This document shows positions 14,688 to 22,472 of a stretch of DNA of 28,132 nt, piece after piece; position 1 is the stretch's first letter; each line of letters starts with the position of its first letter. Location: positions 1 through 28,132 of IMG/VR virus record IMGVR_UViG_3300023179_007111; one strand, written 5' to 3'. Below the pieces are notes generated by a model. It worked only from the letters and a program-made list of their open reading frames with translations. It was not told the origin of the DNA and made no database searches. Source of the stretch: a virus. A program made the position numbers and the translations under genes.

Positions 14688-15879
14688 TAATTATTGTGTG
14701 TTAGTTGATATTGGACTAGCATCACAGACCAATGGCAACACCACTGTCTGCAATCAGAGTCGCACTGAACTTAAAGATGCAAATGGCCAAGTTCTTAGAT
14801 TAGACCGAAACAGTTTACATGAAAGTTGGGCCAGTCCAACCAGACAAGAAATACGTTGTTCCATGTTGTCCGGAGAACAACACGCCAATTGCCGAGATTG
14901 CTGGGACGAAGAACTTGCTGGCAGAATCAGCATGCGACAGTTGAGCAATGAAAAATTTTCCAGTGTAACTGTTAATACAAATCAACCCAGGGTGTTCATG
15001 TTCAAACCTGGAAATGTCTGTAATCTCAGTTGTAGGCACTGCAACCCATTTGTGAGTTCCAAATGGTACCGCGATCACTACCAGGCAGCAGTTAAACCAA
15101 AAAATAATATTAGTTTTGTGGACTACGTTAGATCATACGATTCTATCAGAGATAGTTTTGCTACAGAAAATACGAATCTCTGGCCCGTACTCAAACAATG
15201 GAATAAAAATCTAATTTATTATGATCTTTACGGTGCCGAGCCCCTGTTAATTGCCCCCTTATTAGAAACACTTAGAGAAAGTTATCTCAGTGGGGTGTCC
15301 AAAAATCAAGAAATACACATCAACACCAATGGTACTATCTGGCACGACGACTTTAATGAAGTCTTTGGATCATTCAAACGTGTTGAGTTGGGAATCAGTA
15401 TTGACGGAATTGAAGAAAAATTTGAATACATGCGTTATCCTGCAAAATGGGAATTAATACTGGAAAATTTAAAAAAATATCAGGAACTTTCTCTAAAGTA
15501 CCCCGGTATCGAACTTTCGGTCTGCATAACGGTCAGTCTTTTAAATATATATTACCTGCCGGAATTTTTAAATTTTTTCCATCGAATTGGCATCAGTTGC
15601 GGTACCAATTTCGTACACAGGCCCGATTATCTTAACATGAGAATTGCCCCACCAGCAGTTAAACAAAAAATCATTGACAAACTTGAAAATAGCCAATATT
15701 TTGTCGGTGGGTGGGGAGAAAAAACTTCTATTATAGCCAATTTTATCAGACTGGATCATGAAAACTCCCAACAGTTAATGCAGGAGTTTTGGGAATACAC
15801 CAAAAAATATGATGTACTGCGTAAAGAATCATACGCCGATGTCTTTCCAGAATTTTATGAGATACTGACCAATGAGTAA
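14665..15879 (+). CDS. Radical SAM protein with N-terminal twitch-like domain and GAEP variant (array member 3)
   Basis: 404 residues if translation starts at ATG 14665 (an adjacent in-frame ATG is at 14668); the start overlaps the previous gene by about 20 nt and has no clear Shine-Dalgarno. N-terminal module: Cys11 (NNNYC), Cys29, Cys76 and Cys79 (ANCRDCWDEE). Radical SAM cluster NVCNLSCRHC, Cys119-123-126. The SAM-binding GGEP motif is changed to GAEP (190-193, LYGAEPLL). SIDGIEEKFEYMRYPAKW is near 246-263. The C-terminal block reads RKESYADVFPEFYEIL; a decayed copy of this end is found at 18365-18472, so the gene or a close paralogue was duplicated. Function as for the array; the substrate is unknown. 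Confidence 0.87.
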   Translation: MMPCEANNNYCVLVDIGLASQTNGNTTVCNQSRTELKDANGQVLRLDRNSLHESWASPTRQEIRCSMLSGEQHANCRDCWDEELAGRISMRQLSNEKFSSVTVNTNQPRVFMFKPGNVCNLSCRHCNPFVSSKWYRDHYQAAVKPKNNISFVDYVRSYDSIRDSFATENTNLWPVLKQWNKNLIYYDLYGAEPLLIAPLLETLRESYLSGVSKNQEIHINTNGTIWHDDFNEVFGSFKRVELGISIDGIEEKFEYMRYPAKWELILENLKKYQELSLKYPGIELSVCITVSLLNIYYLPEFLNFFHRIGISCGTNFVHRPDYLNMRIAPPAVKQKIIDKLENSQYFVGGWGEKTSIIANFIRLDHENSQQLMQEFWEYTKKYDVLRKESYADVFPEFYEILTNE

Positions 15880-17167
15880 TACACTTTGTTCATTCGCATT
15901 TGCACACACTGATATTGAACCCAATGGCGATATAAAATTTTGTTGTGCGGCGCGGGCTGGGGACAATCGTGATCTCAATGGAAATGTGTATAATGTAACT
16001 ACACACACCCTGAAGGAAGCCTGGAATAGCGAAATACTAAAGCAAACACGCATGGAAATGATCGAGGGCAAGCGCCCTGCGGTTTGCAATTATTGTTGGC
16101 AACTAGAAAACTCTGATAATACACAGGGATCTAGTGTACGATTACAAGCCGCAGAAAAAAGAATTCCCATAAGTTCTATCAGTGACAGAATTGAGTATGC
16201 CAAGAATCATAACGGGGAGCTAAAGGATCTGGCTTTTGATTTTCAATTGTCAATTGGCAATTTATGTAATCTAGCATGCAAGATGTGTAATCCTGGATAT
16301 AGTACACAATATCAAAAATTCTTTTCCAAGTTTCACAATTCTCCACAAGAAATTAATTTTGTCAAAAATCCACCGTTAAATTCTGGTGGTCATTTTGAAT
16401 TCCCTTTCGGCACAAATTTTGACTGGCCAGTTACTCAGTCCCTGACTGAAATCTTTAAAGATCATATACCCACGCTCGAAAGAGTATTTTTTACTGGGGG
16501 CGAGCCAACATTAATACCAGAAGTTTTAGAGTTTATTGACTATCTATCCATCAATGCTCCCAGGGACTTTACTGTGTGGCCCAGTACCAATTGCACCAAT
16601 ATTAATAAAAAATTATTAGACTCTTTAGAAAAGTTTAATAGAATTTGGCTGAATTTGAGTTTGGATGGCATGGATGACATTGCGTATATTCAGCGCACTC
16701 CTAGCAAATGGGAAAATATTGAAAAAAATGTAGATCAGCTAATGCACTGGGCCAAAGATCAAAGAAATAATGGAAAACAGATTGATGTCGCAATAATCAG
16801 CACATTGACTTCAATGAATTTTCATCATATGTTGGACTTCTGGGAATATTTGGAAAATCGCTACGATCACGTCACCTATTATGGGATATCTGCCAATGTG
16901 GTTTTGTTAAAAAACACAAATTTTGGGATAGAAACCGTGCCCAAAGTAGTAATAGAAGAACTTAGAAATAAGTGCATTCAGTTATTGGAAAAATCCAATA
17001 AGTCCACTCGTGTTGCACTTGAACAATACCTGCATCTACTAAACACCGTCAATTTTGCAGACAATCACGAACAAATACATTTCTGTCTGGAAAAGTTACA
17101 GCAGTATCATCCGGATTTGGATATTAAAAAGATTTATCATATATACTACACAGATCAGTTGACCTAG
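15872..17167 (+). CDS. Radical SAM protein with N-terminal twitch-like domain (array member 4)
   Basis: 431 residues, ATG overlapping the previous gene by 8 nt. N-terminal module: Cys6 (NTLCSFAF), Cys24-25 (NGDIKFCCAA), then Cys72 and Cys75 (AVCNYCWQLE). Radical SAM cluster GNLCNLACKMC, Cys132-136-139. TGGEPTL has GGEP at 209-212; LSLDGMDD follows near 262-269. Between the module and the barrel is a longer linker (about 80-125) than in the other members. The C-terminus lacks the FPEL block of its neighbours and ends YYTDQLT. Those last bases and the following 30 bases are repeated before the DsbA-like gene, which marks the original junction between this gene and that one. Confidence 0.87.
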   Translation: MSNTLCSFAFAHTDIEPNGDIKFCCAARAGDNRDLNGNVYNVTTHTLKEAWNSEILKQTRMEMIEGKRPAVCNYCWQLENSDNTQGSSVRLQAAEKRIPISSISDRIEYAKNHNGELKDLAFDFQLSIGNLCNLACKMCNPGYSTQYQKFFSKFHNSPQEINFVKNPPLNSGGHFEFPFGTNFDWPVTQSLTEIFKDHIPTLERVFFTGGEPTLIPEVLEFIDYLSINAPRDFTVWPSTNCTNINKKLLDSLEKFNRIWLNLSLDGMDDIAYIQRTPSKWENIEKNVDQLMHWAKDQRNNGKQIDVAIISTLTSMNFHHMLDFWEYLENRYDHVTYYGISANVVLLKNTNFGIETVPKVVIEELRNKCIQLLEKSNKSTRVALEQYLHLLNTVNFADNHEQIHFCLEKLQQYHPDLDIKKIYHIYYTDQLT

Positions 17168-17202
17168 AAACCAACAATAATGTAAAATTTAATTTTCAGG
17201 GA
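17151..17202 (+). repeat. 52-bp imperfect direct repeat, copy A
   Basis: Matches 18475-18526 at 48 of 52 positions; all four differences are transitions. It contains the last 17 bases of radical SAM gene 4 (coding TDQLT and the stop) and the following AT-rich spacer. The other copy stands directly before the DsbA-like gene. The two copies bracket radical SAM gene 5 and a pseudogene relic. Confidence 0.9.
17159..17188 (+). promoter_or_regulatory. Sigma70-like promoter in repeat copy A (TTGACC-18-TAAAAT)
   Basis: TTGACC (17159-17164) and TAAAAT (17183-17188) each match the consensus at five of six positions with an 18-nt spacer. The -35 overlaps the final codons of radical SAM gene 4. The start would be near 17195, leaving a leader of about 66 nt for radical SAM gene 5. 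Confidence 0.45.
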
Positions 17203-17217
17203 TTACTTATTACTAAT

Positions 17218-17233
17218 CTTGTAAAAATACAAG
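17218..17233 (+). other. Short stem-loop in leader of radical SAM gene 5
   Basis: CTTGTA (17218-17223) and TACAAG (17228-17233) form a perfect 6-bp stem with an AAAA tetraloop, 28 nt before the ATG. This segment is absent from repeat copy B, so it came with the inserted gene. It could influence translation or mRNA stability. Confidence 0.3.
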
Positions 17234-17260
17234 TAGATGTGAGAAATGTAAAGCTACTAT

Positions 17261-18352
17261 ATGGCAAATCAATTTTGTAGATATCTATCTAATGGCTATA
17301 CATTAAATATAACCAAAAATAATCTTATCAACGTAACACCATGCTGTCTTTATATAGGGAACGGAATTACATTAGATTCTCAATTGTTGGAAAATCGCAA
17401 AATTATATTTGATTCTGTTACAGGATGGACCAACAATTGTTCAAATTGTAAGGATATGGAAGATATTGGTATAGGCAGTTTAAGAACCGCTAGTTTTGAC
17501 TGGATCGATAACAACGAACACTTTCAAGACGCTATATCTTTGGATATTCATTTAGATAATGAATGTAATGCAGCTTGTGTGATCTGCTCAGAAAATTGTA
17601 GTTCATTGTGGAAAAAAGAAAATTTAAAATTACACAATAAAAAAATAAAAATTATCAAAAATGAAAATTCCATAGATGAACAGATAGAACGCGTTTTTGA
17701 TTTAATACCTTTAAGAAAATTAAAATACGTCAAATTTTTTGGAGGTGAGCCTTTATTTACCGATACACACTTAAAATTTATACAACGCATCACAAATCCA
17801 GGCCAGGTGACTCTCCATTACACCACCAATGGGTCCATATACCCAAACAAAGAAGTATTATCTGCATGGGAGCCATTCAAGGTAGTAATCTTCGCTGCAA
17901 GTTTAGATGGAATTGAAGATCAATTCAATTATGTTCGATGGCCCTTGCCATGGAATAAAGTTAGTAAAAATTTAATTCGATTACGAGAAAATAAAGATAT
18001 AGTTAACTTGATGTTTAGAATAGAATTTACAGCCAATTTTCTCAATTCATATTATTACGATCGTCTAGAAAATTGGATGGCTGAAAATCTATCCACCAAT
18101 AATGCAGGAGACAAGACCGAGTTAGAATTACACCGCTGCTGGGGAGGTATATGGGATTTAGAAAAAATGCCTTGGGGAATACGAGAACAGATTATGAAAA
18201 AGTATCCACCACATCATGTAATATATCGCCTAATAGAAAACTTACCTGAACCAACCAGCTTAGACCCATGGAGAAAGTTTGTTGAATTATGGGACAACCA
18301 TCGAGGTAACAGTTGGCAGAAATCTTTTCCAGATCTGGTATCTTATGTCTAA
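17261..18352 (+). CDS. Radical SAM protein with N-terminal twitch-like domain (array member 5, inserted)
   Basis: 363 residues; the shortest and most A+T-rich member, with many AAA, TTA, ATA and AAT codons. N-terminal module: Cys6 (NQFCRYL), Cys28-29 (VTPCCLY), Cys60 and Cys63 (NNCSNCKDMEDIG). The last segment resembles member 1 (TYCKHMEDLGG), so it is closer to member 1 than to its neighbour. Radical SAM cluster NECNAACVIC, Cys102-106-109; FFGGEPLF has GGEP at 161-164; ASLDGIEDQFNYVRWPLPW follows. C-terminal block SWQKSFPDL. It has no overlap with neighbouring genes, unlike members 1-4, and no good Shine-Dalgarno. It lies between 52-bp repeats, indicating insertion by recombination from a relative carrying a different array. 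Confidence 0.87.
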   Translation: MANQFCRYLSNGYTLNITKNNLINVTPCCLYIGNGITLDSQLLENRKIIFDSVTGWTNNCSNCKDMEDIGIGSLRTASFDWIDNNEHFQDAISLDIHLDNECNAACVICSENCSSLWKKENLKLHNKKIKIIKNENSIDEQIERVFDLIPLRKLKYVKFFGGEPLFTDTHLKFIQRITNPGQVTLHYTTNGSIYPNKEVLSAWEPFKVVIFAASLDGIEDQFNYVRWPLPWNKVSKNLIRLRENKDIVNLMFRIEFTANFLNSYYYDRLENWMAENLSTNNAGDKTELELHRCWGGIWDLEKMPWGIREQIMKKYPPHHVIYRLIENLPEPTSLDPWRKFVELWDNHRGNSWQKSFPDLVSYV

Positions 18353-18364
18353 TATAGTAGACAT

Positions 18365-18472
18365 CAACAATTAATACAGGAGTTCTGGGAGCATACTAAT
18401 AAATATGGTGATCTACGTAACGAGTCTCGTGCCTTTACCTTTCCAGAATTCTATTAGATACTGACTACTTAA
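18365..18472 (+). pseudogene. Decayed C-terminal fragment of a radical SAM gene
   Basis: In one frame this reads QQLIQEFWEHTNKYGDLRNE, then a segment ending FPEFY, an in-frame TAG, ILTT and TAA. It aligns with the last 36 codons of radical SAM gene 3 (QQLMQEFWEYTKKYDVLRKE, then FPEFYEILTNE, stop). There is no start codon or upstream coding part. It is a relic of a fourth-branch paralogue removed or overwritten when radical SAM gene 5 arrived. It fills most of the gap between 18353 and 18534. Confidence 0.85.
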
Positions 18473-18474
18473 TC

Positions 18475-18526
18475 CAGATCAGTTGACCTAGAAATCAACA
18501 ATAGTGTAGAATTTAATTTTCAAGGA
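18475..18526 (+). repeat. 52-bp imperfect direct repeat, copy B
   Basis: Matches 17151-17202 at 48 of 52 positions. It includes a dead copy of the last codons of radical SAM gene 4 (DQLT, stop) and the spacer that leads into the DsbA-like gene. Unlike copy A, it ends in AAGGAG, the ribosome binding site of that gene. Confidence 0.9.
18483..18512 (+). promoter_or_regulatory. Sigma70-like promoter before DsbA-like gene (TTGACC-18-TAGAAT)
   Basis: TTGACC (18483-18488) and TAGAAT (18507-18512), five of six matches each, spacer 18 nt. The start would be near 18519, just before the AAGGAG at 18521-18526. The promoter is conserved between both repeat copies despite four substitutions. Confidence 0.5.
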
Positions 18527-18534
18527 GTATTTTT

Positions 18535-18792
18535 ATGTCACAGATGTTTTCGGCCGAACAAAAGGCCAAGCTCACTCAACTAGTCAATGAAGGCATTGCA
18601 GTCTTGACCGAAATCGAAGACCTCACAGGTGGTTTGAACGACACCATCAAAGCAGTGGCCGAAGAGCTGGAAGTCAAACCAGCCATTCTTAAGAAAGCCA
18701 TCAAGATTGCACAAAAATCCAAGTTTACTGAAACCAACCAGGATCACGAAACACTACAGGACATTCTGGAAACCGTGGGCCGCACTGTCTAA
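18535..18792 (+). CDS. dsbA: Small DsbA-like double-stranded DNA-binding protein (late transcription)
   Basis: 85 residues, entirely helical in appearance, no Cys. The segment GGLNDTIKAVAEELEVKPAI followed by LKKAIKIAQKSKF matches my recollection of T4 DsbA and its cyanophage homologues (89 residues in T4: a short acidic-basic protein with an ELGVDGKMFNRL-like helix). T4 DsbA binds late-promoter DNA and stimulates late transcription with gp33, gp55 and gp45. A strong AAGGAG lies 8 nt before the ATG. Its G+C and codon use return to those of the polymerase region, and it overlaps the next gene by 1 nt. A generic small helical DNA-binding protein is the alternative. Confidence 0.6.
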   Translation: MSQMFSAEQKAKLTQLVNEGIAVLTEIEDLTGGLNDTIKAVAEELEVKPAILKKAIKIAQKSKFTETNQDHETLQDILETVGRTV

Positions 18793-19460
18793 TGTTTTGC
18801 TACGTCAAAGATCAGTTTTGCTACCTGGTAGTCAACAAAAATGCTTCTCAGACTTATAGCAAATTGTTGTCTGATCATGGATGGCAGCGGCGAGATTTAT
18901 TTGCCAACGATCTTGATCTAAAAAATATGGTGCTATGGGGGCATATTTCAGATCCCGAAGCAAGACACACCAAGGGTTTAGCAACATATCTACTCATCAA
19001 CTCCGAAATAGACTACACAAACCCCAGTGTTGCTAAATTACTAGTCACTGGGGTTTTTGACACACACACATATAGTATATCAATGATGCTTGGTCCAATC
19101 TGGAATTACCCAATTCATTGGATACCATTGGACTACACTTTTATTGATCAGTTTTCGCAAACATTCGATCACCTGAGAAAAAAATACGGACCCAACGAGC
19201 TCACACAAATGTGGTTTGAAGAAAATAGTATCGACGTTAATGTGGACAATGCCATATGGCTAAATCGATCGCATTCCGTAGAAAGAAAGATTCGAGATAC
19301 TATTAATTACTACAAGTTTCAGCACCAGGAAGAATACGGTCAACTTATAAAAAATTATTTGTATCCGGACATTGTCCAATATCGAAAAACATTGAACGAG
19401 TATGCTAAAAAATTTGGGCACTCAGTTGATGTAATACCGGCAAGCCTTTATGAAGAATAA
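18792..19460 (+). CDS. Sulfotransferase-like phage protein
   Basis: 222 residues, ATG overlapping the previous TAA by 1 nt. FCYLVVNKNASQTYSKLL at 9-26 has the form of the 5'-phosphosulfate-binding loop of Golgi-type sulfotransferases (hxxxPKNASTTxxxxL). WGHISDPEARHTKGLATYL at 49-67 resembles the 3'-phosphate-binding strand and helix (RDPxxRxxSG), with Arg-Asp reduced to Ser-Asp. The remaining parts are not recognisable. If active it would move sulfate from PAPS to a sugar or peptide. Related sulfotransferase-like genes are frequent in marine T4-like phages. The departure from the consensus at the second motif leaves activity uncertain. Confidence 0.5.
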   Translation: MFCYVKDQFCYLVVNKNASQTYSKLLSDHGWQRRDLFANDLDLKNMVLWGHISDPEARHTKGLATYLLINSEIDYTNPSVAKLLVTGVFDTHTYSISMMLGPIWNYPIHWIPLDYTFIDQFSQTFDHLRKKYGPNELTQMWFEENSIDVNVDNAIWLNRSHSVERKIRDTINYYKFQHQEEYGQLIKNYLYPDIVQYRKTLNEYAKKFGHSVDVIPASLYEE

Positions 19461-19746
19461 CCGCTGGCACAAAACTTTACAATTTCTTCAGGCGGATTGG
19501 AAAAGCAATCCGTTAAGATTGGCATTGGAAACTATTAACTGGGCACTCAATCTTGCAATTGCTCTGATTTTTGCCATAACAATACCTGATGTCCCATTGC
19601 TGATTGTCTATCCCATTTTCTTTGCTGCATTAAGCATCAGTATCTATTCTGCCATCAGCAGGGGAAGTTTTGGGTTATTGATCACTAGTATCACTCTTTT
19701 TGCAATTGATATTGTTGGTTTTATCAGACTACTATATAATAGTTAA
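19450..19746 (+). CDS. Small three-helix membrane protein
   Basis: 98 residues, overlapping the previous gene by 11 nt. Three hydrophobic segments are visible: about 31-48 (ALNLAIALIFAITIP), 50-68 (VPLLIVYPIFFAALSISIY) and 75-94 (FGLLITSITLFAIDIVGFI). A basic N-terminus precedes them (MKNNRWHK...DWKSNPLRLALETINW), so it probably sits cytoplasmically. Small inner-membrane proteins of this shape occur beside replication genes in T4-like cyanophages, with unknown function. No catalytic residues, lipobox or holin dual-start motif was noticed. Possible roles are holin-like, exclusion or replication-membrane anchor; none can be preferred. Confidence 0.7.
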   Translation: MKNNRWHKTLQFLQADWKSNPLRLALETINWALNLAIALIFAITIPDVPLLIVYPIFFAALSISIYSAISRGSFGLLITSITLFAIDIVGFIRLLYNS

Positions 19747-19779
19747 GTGTCGCTCACTGCACGAGCATGTAGAAAGGCC

Positions 19780-19797
19780 GACCAGCCATAAATGGTC
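19780..19797 (+). promoter_or_regulatory. Putative gp43 translational operator hairpin
   Basis: GACCA (19780-19784) and TGGTC (19793-19797) form a 5-bp stem with the 8-nt loop GCCATAAA. It sits 3 nt before the Shine-Dalgarno GAGGAA (19801-19806) of the DNA polymerase gene. T4 gp43 represses its own translation by binding a 5-bp stem with an 8-nt loop just upstream of its Shine-Dalgarno; the geometry here is the same, but the loop sequence differs from the T4 loop. Confidence 0.55.
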
Positions 19798-19809
19798 AGA
19801 GAGGAAATA

Positions 19810-22470
19810 ATGAGTTATGTCGACGCACTTTTTGATCGCGCCAAAGATCAAATCCACGTGGTTGAAAGAAATGATGGCCTTCGAATCTATCAGGAATACC
19901 CTGCCAATTACGTGCTCTATTACGATGACCCACGTGGCAAACACCGGACCATCTACGATACCCCAGTCAGCAGATTCAGCACCAGGGTAGGTAAAGAGTT
20001 TCATAAAGAATTAAAAATCAACTCAGGCAAACGCATCTGGGAATCAGACATCAATCCAGTGTTCCGCTGTCTGGAAGAAAACTATCTGGGAAAAACTGCT
20101 CCCCGACTACAGACAGCGTTTTTTGATATTGAAGTGGATTTTGATCCTGTCAGGGGGTTTAGTCCACCAGAAGACCCATTCAATCCAGTAACAGCAATTA
20201 CCATTTATTTTGATTGGCTGGACAAGATTGTGACTCTGGCTACACCACCCAAAAGTCTGAGTTGGGAGACTGCGGAAGAGATTGCTGGAAAATATGACAA
20301 TTGCTTCTTGTTTGATCGTGAAGAAGATCTATTAGACACCTTCCTGAATCTGATCGACGATGCAGATATATTGAGTGGCTGGAACTCCGAAGGCTTCGAT
20401 ATTCCCTATATGGTCATGCGTACCAAACGTGTGCTCAGCAAAGATGATTGCCGACGATTTTGTTTGTGGGGGCAAATGCCCAAGGAACGTACATTTGAAC
20501 GATTTGGGGCCAGCCAACTCACATTTGACCTGATTGGGCGTGTGCACCTGGACTACATGCAACTCTATCGCAAGTACACCTATGAAGAGCGCCACAGTTA
20601 TAGTCTGGACGCCATTGGTGAATACGAATTGGAAGAGCGTAAAACTCAGTATGAAGGCACTCTGGACCAGTTGTACAATCGAGACTTTGAAAAGTTTATC
20701 GAATATAACCGGCAAGACACCATGCTGTTGGCCAAATTGGATAAAAAGTTAAGATTTCTGGACCTGGCCAATGAACTGGCACACGACAACACTGTGCTAC
20801 TGCAAACCACCATGGGTGCTGTGGCAGTTACTGAGCAAGCCATTATTAACGAAGCACACCAGCTGGGTCTGGTGGTGCCCAATCGAACTGGTCGGGAAGA
20901 TCAGGGTGATACTCAGGCTGCCGGGGCCTATGTGGCTTACCCCAAACAAGGCATGCATGATTATGTGGGTTCAATAGACATCAACTCACTGTATCCCAGT
21001 GCTATTCGTGCGCTGAACATGGGTCCTGAAACCATTGTGGGCCAGTTAAGGCCCACCATGACTGATCATTACATCAATCAGAAAATTGCTGGTGGCAGTA
21101 GTTTTGCTGATGCCTGGGAAGGTATATTTGGCAGTTTGGAATACACCGCTGTGATGAACATGGAGCCCGGCACTGAGCTTACCATTGACTGGGAAAACGG
21201 CACCAGCGATGTGCTCAGTGCTGCTGACGTCTGGCGATTGGTTTTCGACAGCAATCAGACCTGGATTCTCAGTGCCAATGGCACCATATTCAGTAACGAA
21301 CGCAAAGGTATTGTGCCCGGGCTGCTGGAACGCTGGTATGCCGAACGTAAGGAAATGCAAGCCAAGAAGAAAGAGGCAACCGAACCCGAAGACATTGCGT
21401 TCTGGGACAAGCGTCAGTTGGTTAAGAAAATTAATCTAAACTCATTATATGGCGCTATTTTGAATCCTGGATGTCGATTCTTTGACCATCGCATTGGTCA
21501 GAGTACTACACTGACTGGCAGAGTGATTGCCCGACACATGGATGCATACATCAACGAATGCATCATGGGCAGTTATGATCACACTGGTAAATCAATCATA
21601 TACGGTGACACCGATTCGTGTTATTTTAGTGTCTGGCCGGCCATCAAAGACGATGTTGCTGCGGGTCGCATGGAATGGAACAAAGATCTTGCGGTGGCGC
21701 TGTATGATAACATTGCCGATCAGGTCAATGACAGTTTCCCTGCATTTTGTGAACGTGCATTCCATACTCCCCGCCGGCAAGGCGAACTAATCCGGGGGGG
21801 CCGAGAACTGGTGGCCATCAAGGGCTTGTTTATCAAGAAGAAACGTTATGCAGTGCTGATCTATGATCTGGAAGGCAAGCGCCTGGACACTCACAGCAAA
21901 CCCGGCAAGCTCAAAGCCATGGGGCTGGATCTGAAACGTTCAGATACCCCCAAGGTCGTACAGGACTTCCTGAGTGATGTTCTGCTGGAGGTACTGACTG
22001 GTGCCACCAGAGACAGTATTATTGAAAAGGTCCGTGAATTTAAACTGGAATTTACCGAGAGACCGGCCTGGGAGAAGGGCACGCCCAAACGTGTAAATAA
22101 TCTGACCAAATATACCAAGGAAGAAGAACGACTGGGCAAAGCCAATATGCCGGGCCACGTTCGCGCAGCAATGAATTGGAATAATTTGCGCAGAATGCAT
22201 GGTGATAACTACAGTATGAGTATCGTGGATGGCATGAAGACTATTGTGTGTAAACTAAAAGACAACCCCCTGGGGTATACCAGTGTGGGATATCCCACAG
22301 ATGAGACGCACATACCACAGTGGTTTAAGGATTTGCCATTTGATGACAGTGAGATGGAATCCACTATTGTGGATCAAAAAGTAGAAAACCTGTTGGGTGT
22401 GCTTGACTGGAAAATTTCAGAAAACACACAAATCAAAACCACTTTTGATGATTTTTTTAGCTTCGAGTAA
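19810..22470 (+). CDS. 43: Family B replicative DNA polymerase, T4 gp43 type
   Basis: 886 residues from ATG 19810, chosen because GAGGAA lies 4 nt upstream; an in-frame ATG at 19792 lies inside a hairpin and adds only six residues. 3'-5' exonuclease motifs: FFDIEVDFD (Asp106, Glu108), GWNSEGFD (Asn192, Asp197), YNRQDT (Tyr299, Asp303). Polymerase motifs: A, SIDINSLYPSAIR (388-400); B, KKINLNSLYGA (539-549); C, YGDTDS (598-603). KKKRYAVLIYD follows. The C-terminus TTFDDFFSFE looks like the clamp-binding tail (T4: LDFLFG). The length is close to T4 gp43 (898), with no intein or split. It synthesises both strands with the clamp encoded 2 kb downstream. The next gene begins 2 nt after its stop. 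Confidence 0.97.
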   Translation: MSYVDALFDRAKDQIHVVERNDGLRIYQEYPANYVLYYDDPRGKHRTIYDTPVSRFSTRVGKEFHKELKINSGKRIWESDINPVFRCLEENYLGKTAPRLQTAFFDIEVDFDPVRGFSPPEDPFNPVTAITIYFDWLDKIVTLATPPKSLSWETAEEIAGKYDNCFLFDREEDLLDTFLNLIDDADILSGWNSEGFDIPYMVMRTKRVLSKDDCRRFCLWGQMPKERTFERFGASQLTFDLIGRVHLDYMQLYRKYTYEERHSYSLDAIGEYELEERKTQYEGTLDQLYNRDFEKFIEYNRQDTMLLAKLDKKLRFLDLANELAHDNTVLLQTTMGAVAVTEQAIINEAHQLGLVVPNRTGREDQGDTQAAGAYVAYPKQGMHDYVGSIDINSLYPSAIRALNMGPETIVGQLRPTMTDHYINQKIAGGSSFADAWEGIFGSLEYTAVMNMEPGTELTIDWENGTSDVLSAADVWRLVFDSNQTWILSANGTIFSNERKGIVPGLLERWYAERKEMQAKKKEATEPEDIAFWDKRQLVKKINLNSLYGAILNPGCRFFDHRIGQSTTLTGRVIARHMDAYINECIMGSYDHTGKSIIYGDTDSCYFSVWPAIKDDVAAGRMEWNKDLAVALYDNIADQVNDSFPAFCERAFHTPRRQGELIRGGRELVAIKGLFIKKKRYAVLIYDLEGKRLDTHSKPGKLKAMGLDLKRSDTPKVVQDFLSDVLLEVLTGATRDSIIEKVREFKLEFTERPAWEKGTPKRVNNLTKYTKEEERLGKANMPGHVRAAMNWNNLRRMHGDNYSMSIVDGMKTIVCKLKDNPLGYTSVGYPTDETHIPQWFKDLPFDDSEMESTIVDQKVENLLGVLDWKISENTQIKTTFDDFFSFE

Positions 22471-22472
22471 CT

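Noticed and set aside
17151-18526. The 52-bp repeats as attachment sites or transposon target duplications
   Set aside because: The copies contain gene-end coding sequence, are imperfect, and enclose no integrase or transposase; recombination between paralogous arrays explains them better.
18535-18792. The 85-residue protein as a RiPP precursor for the radical SAM array
   Set aside because: It is uniformly helical, has no Cys/Gly-rich core or leader boundary, has its own promoter and composition, and fits a DsbA-like DNA-binding protein better.
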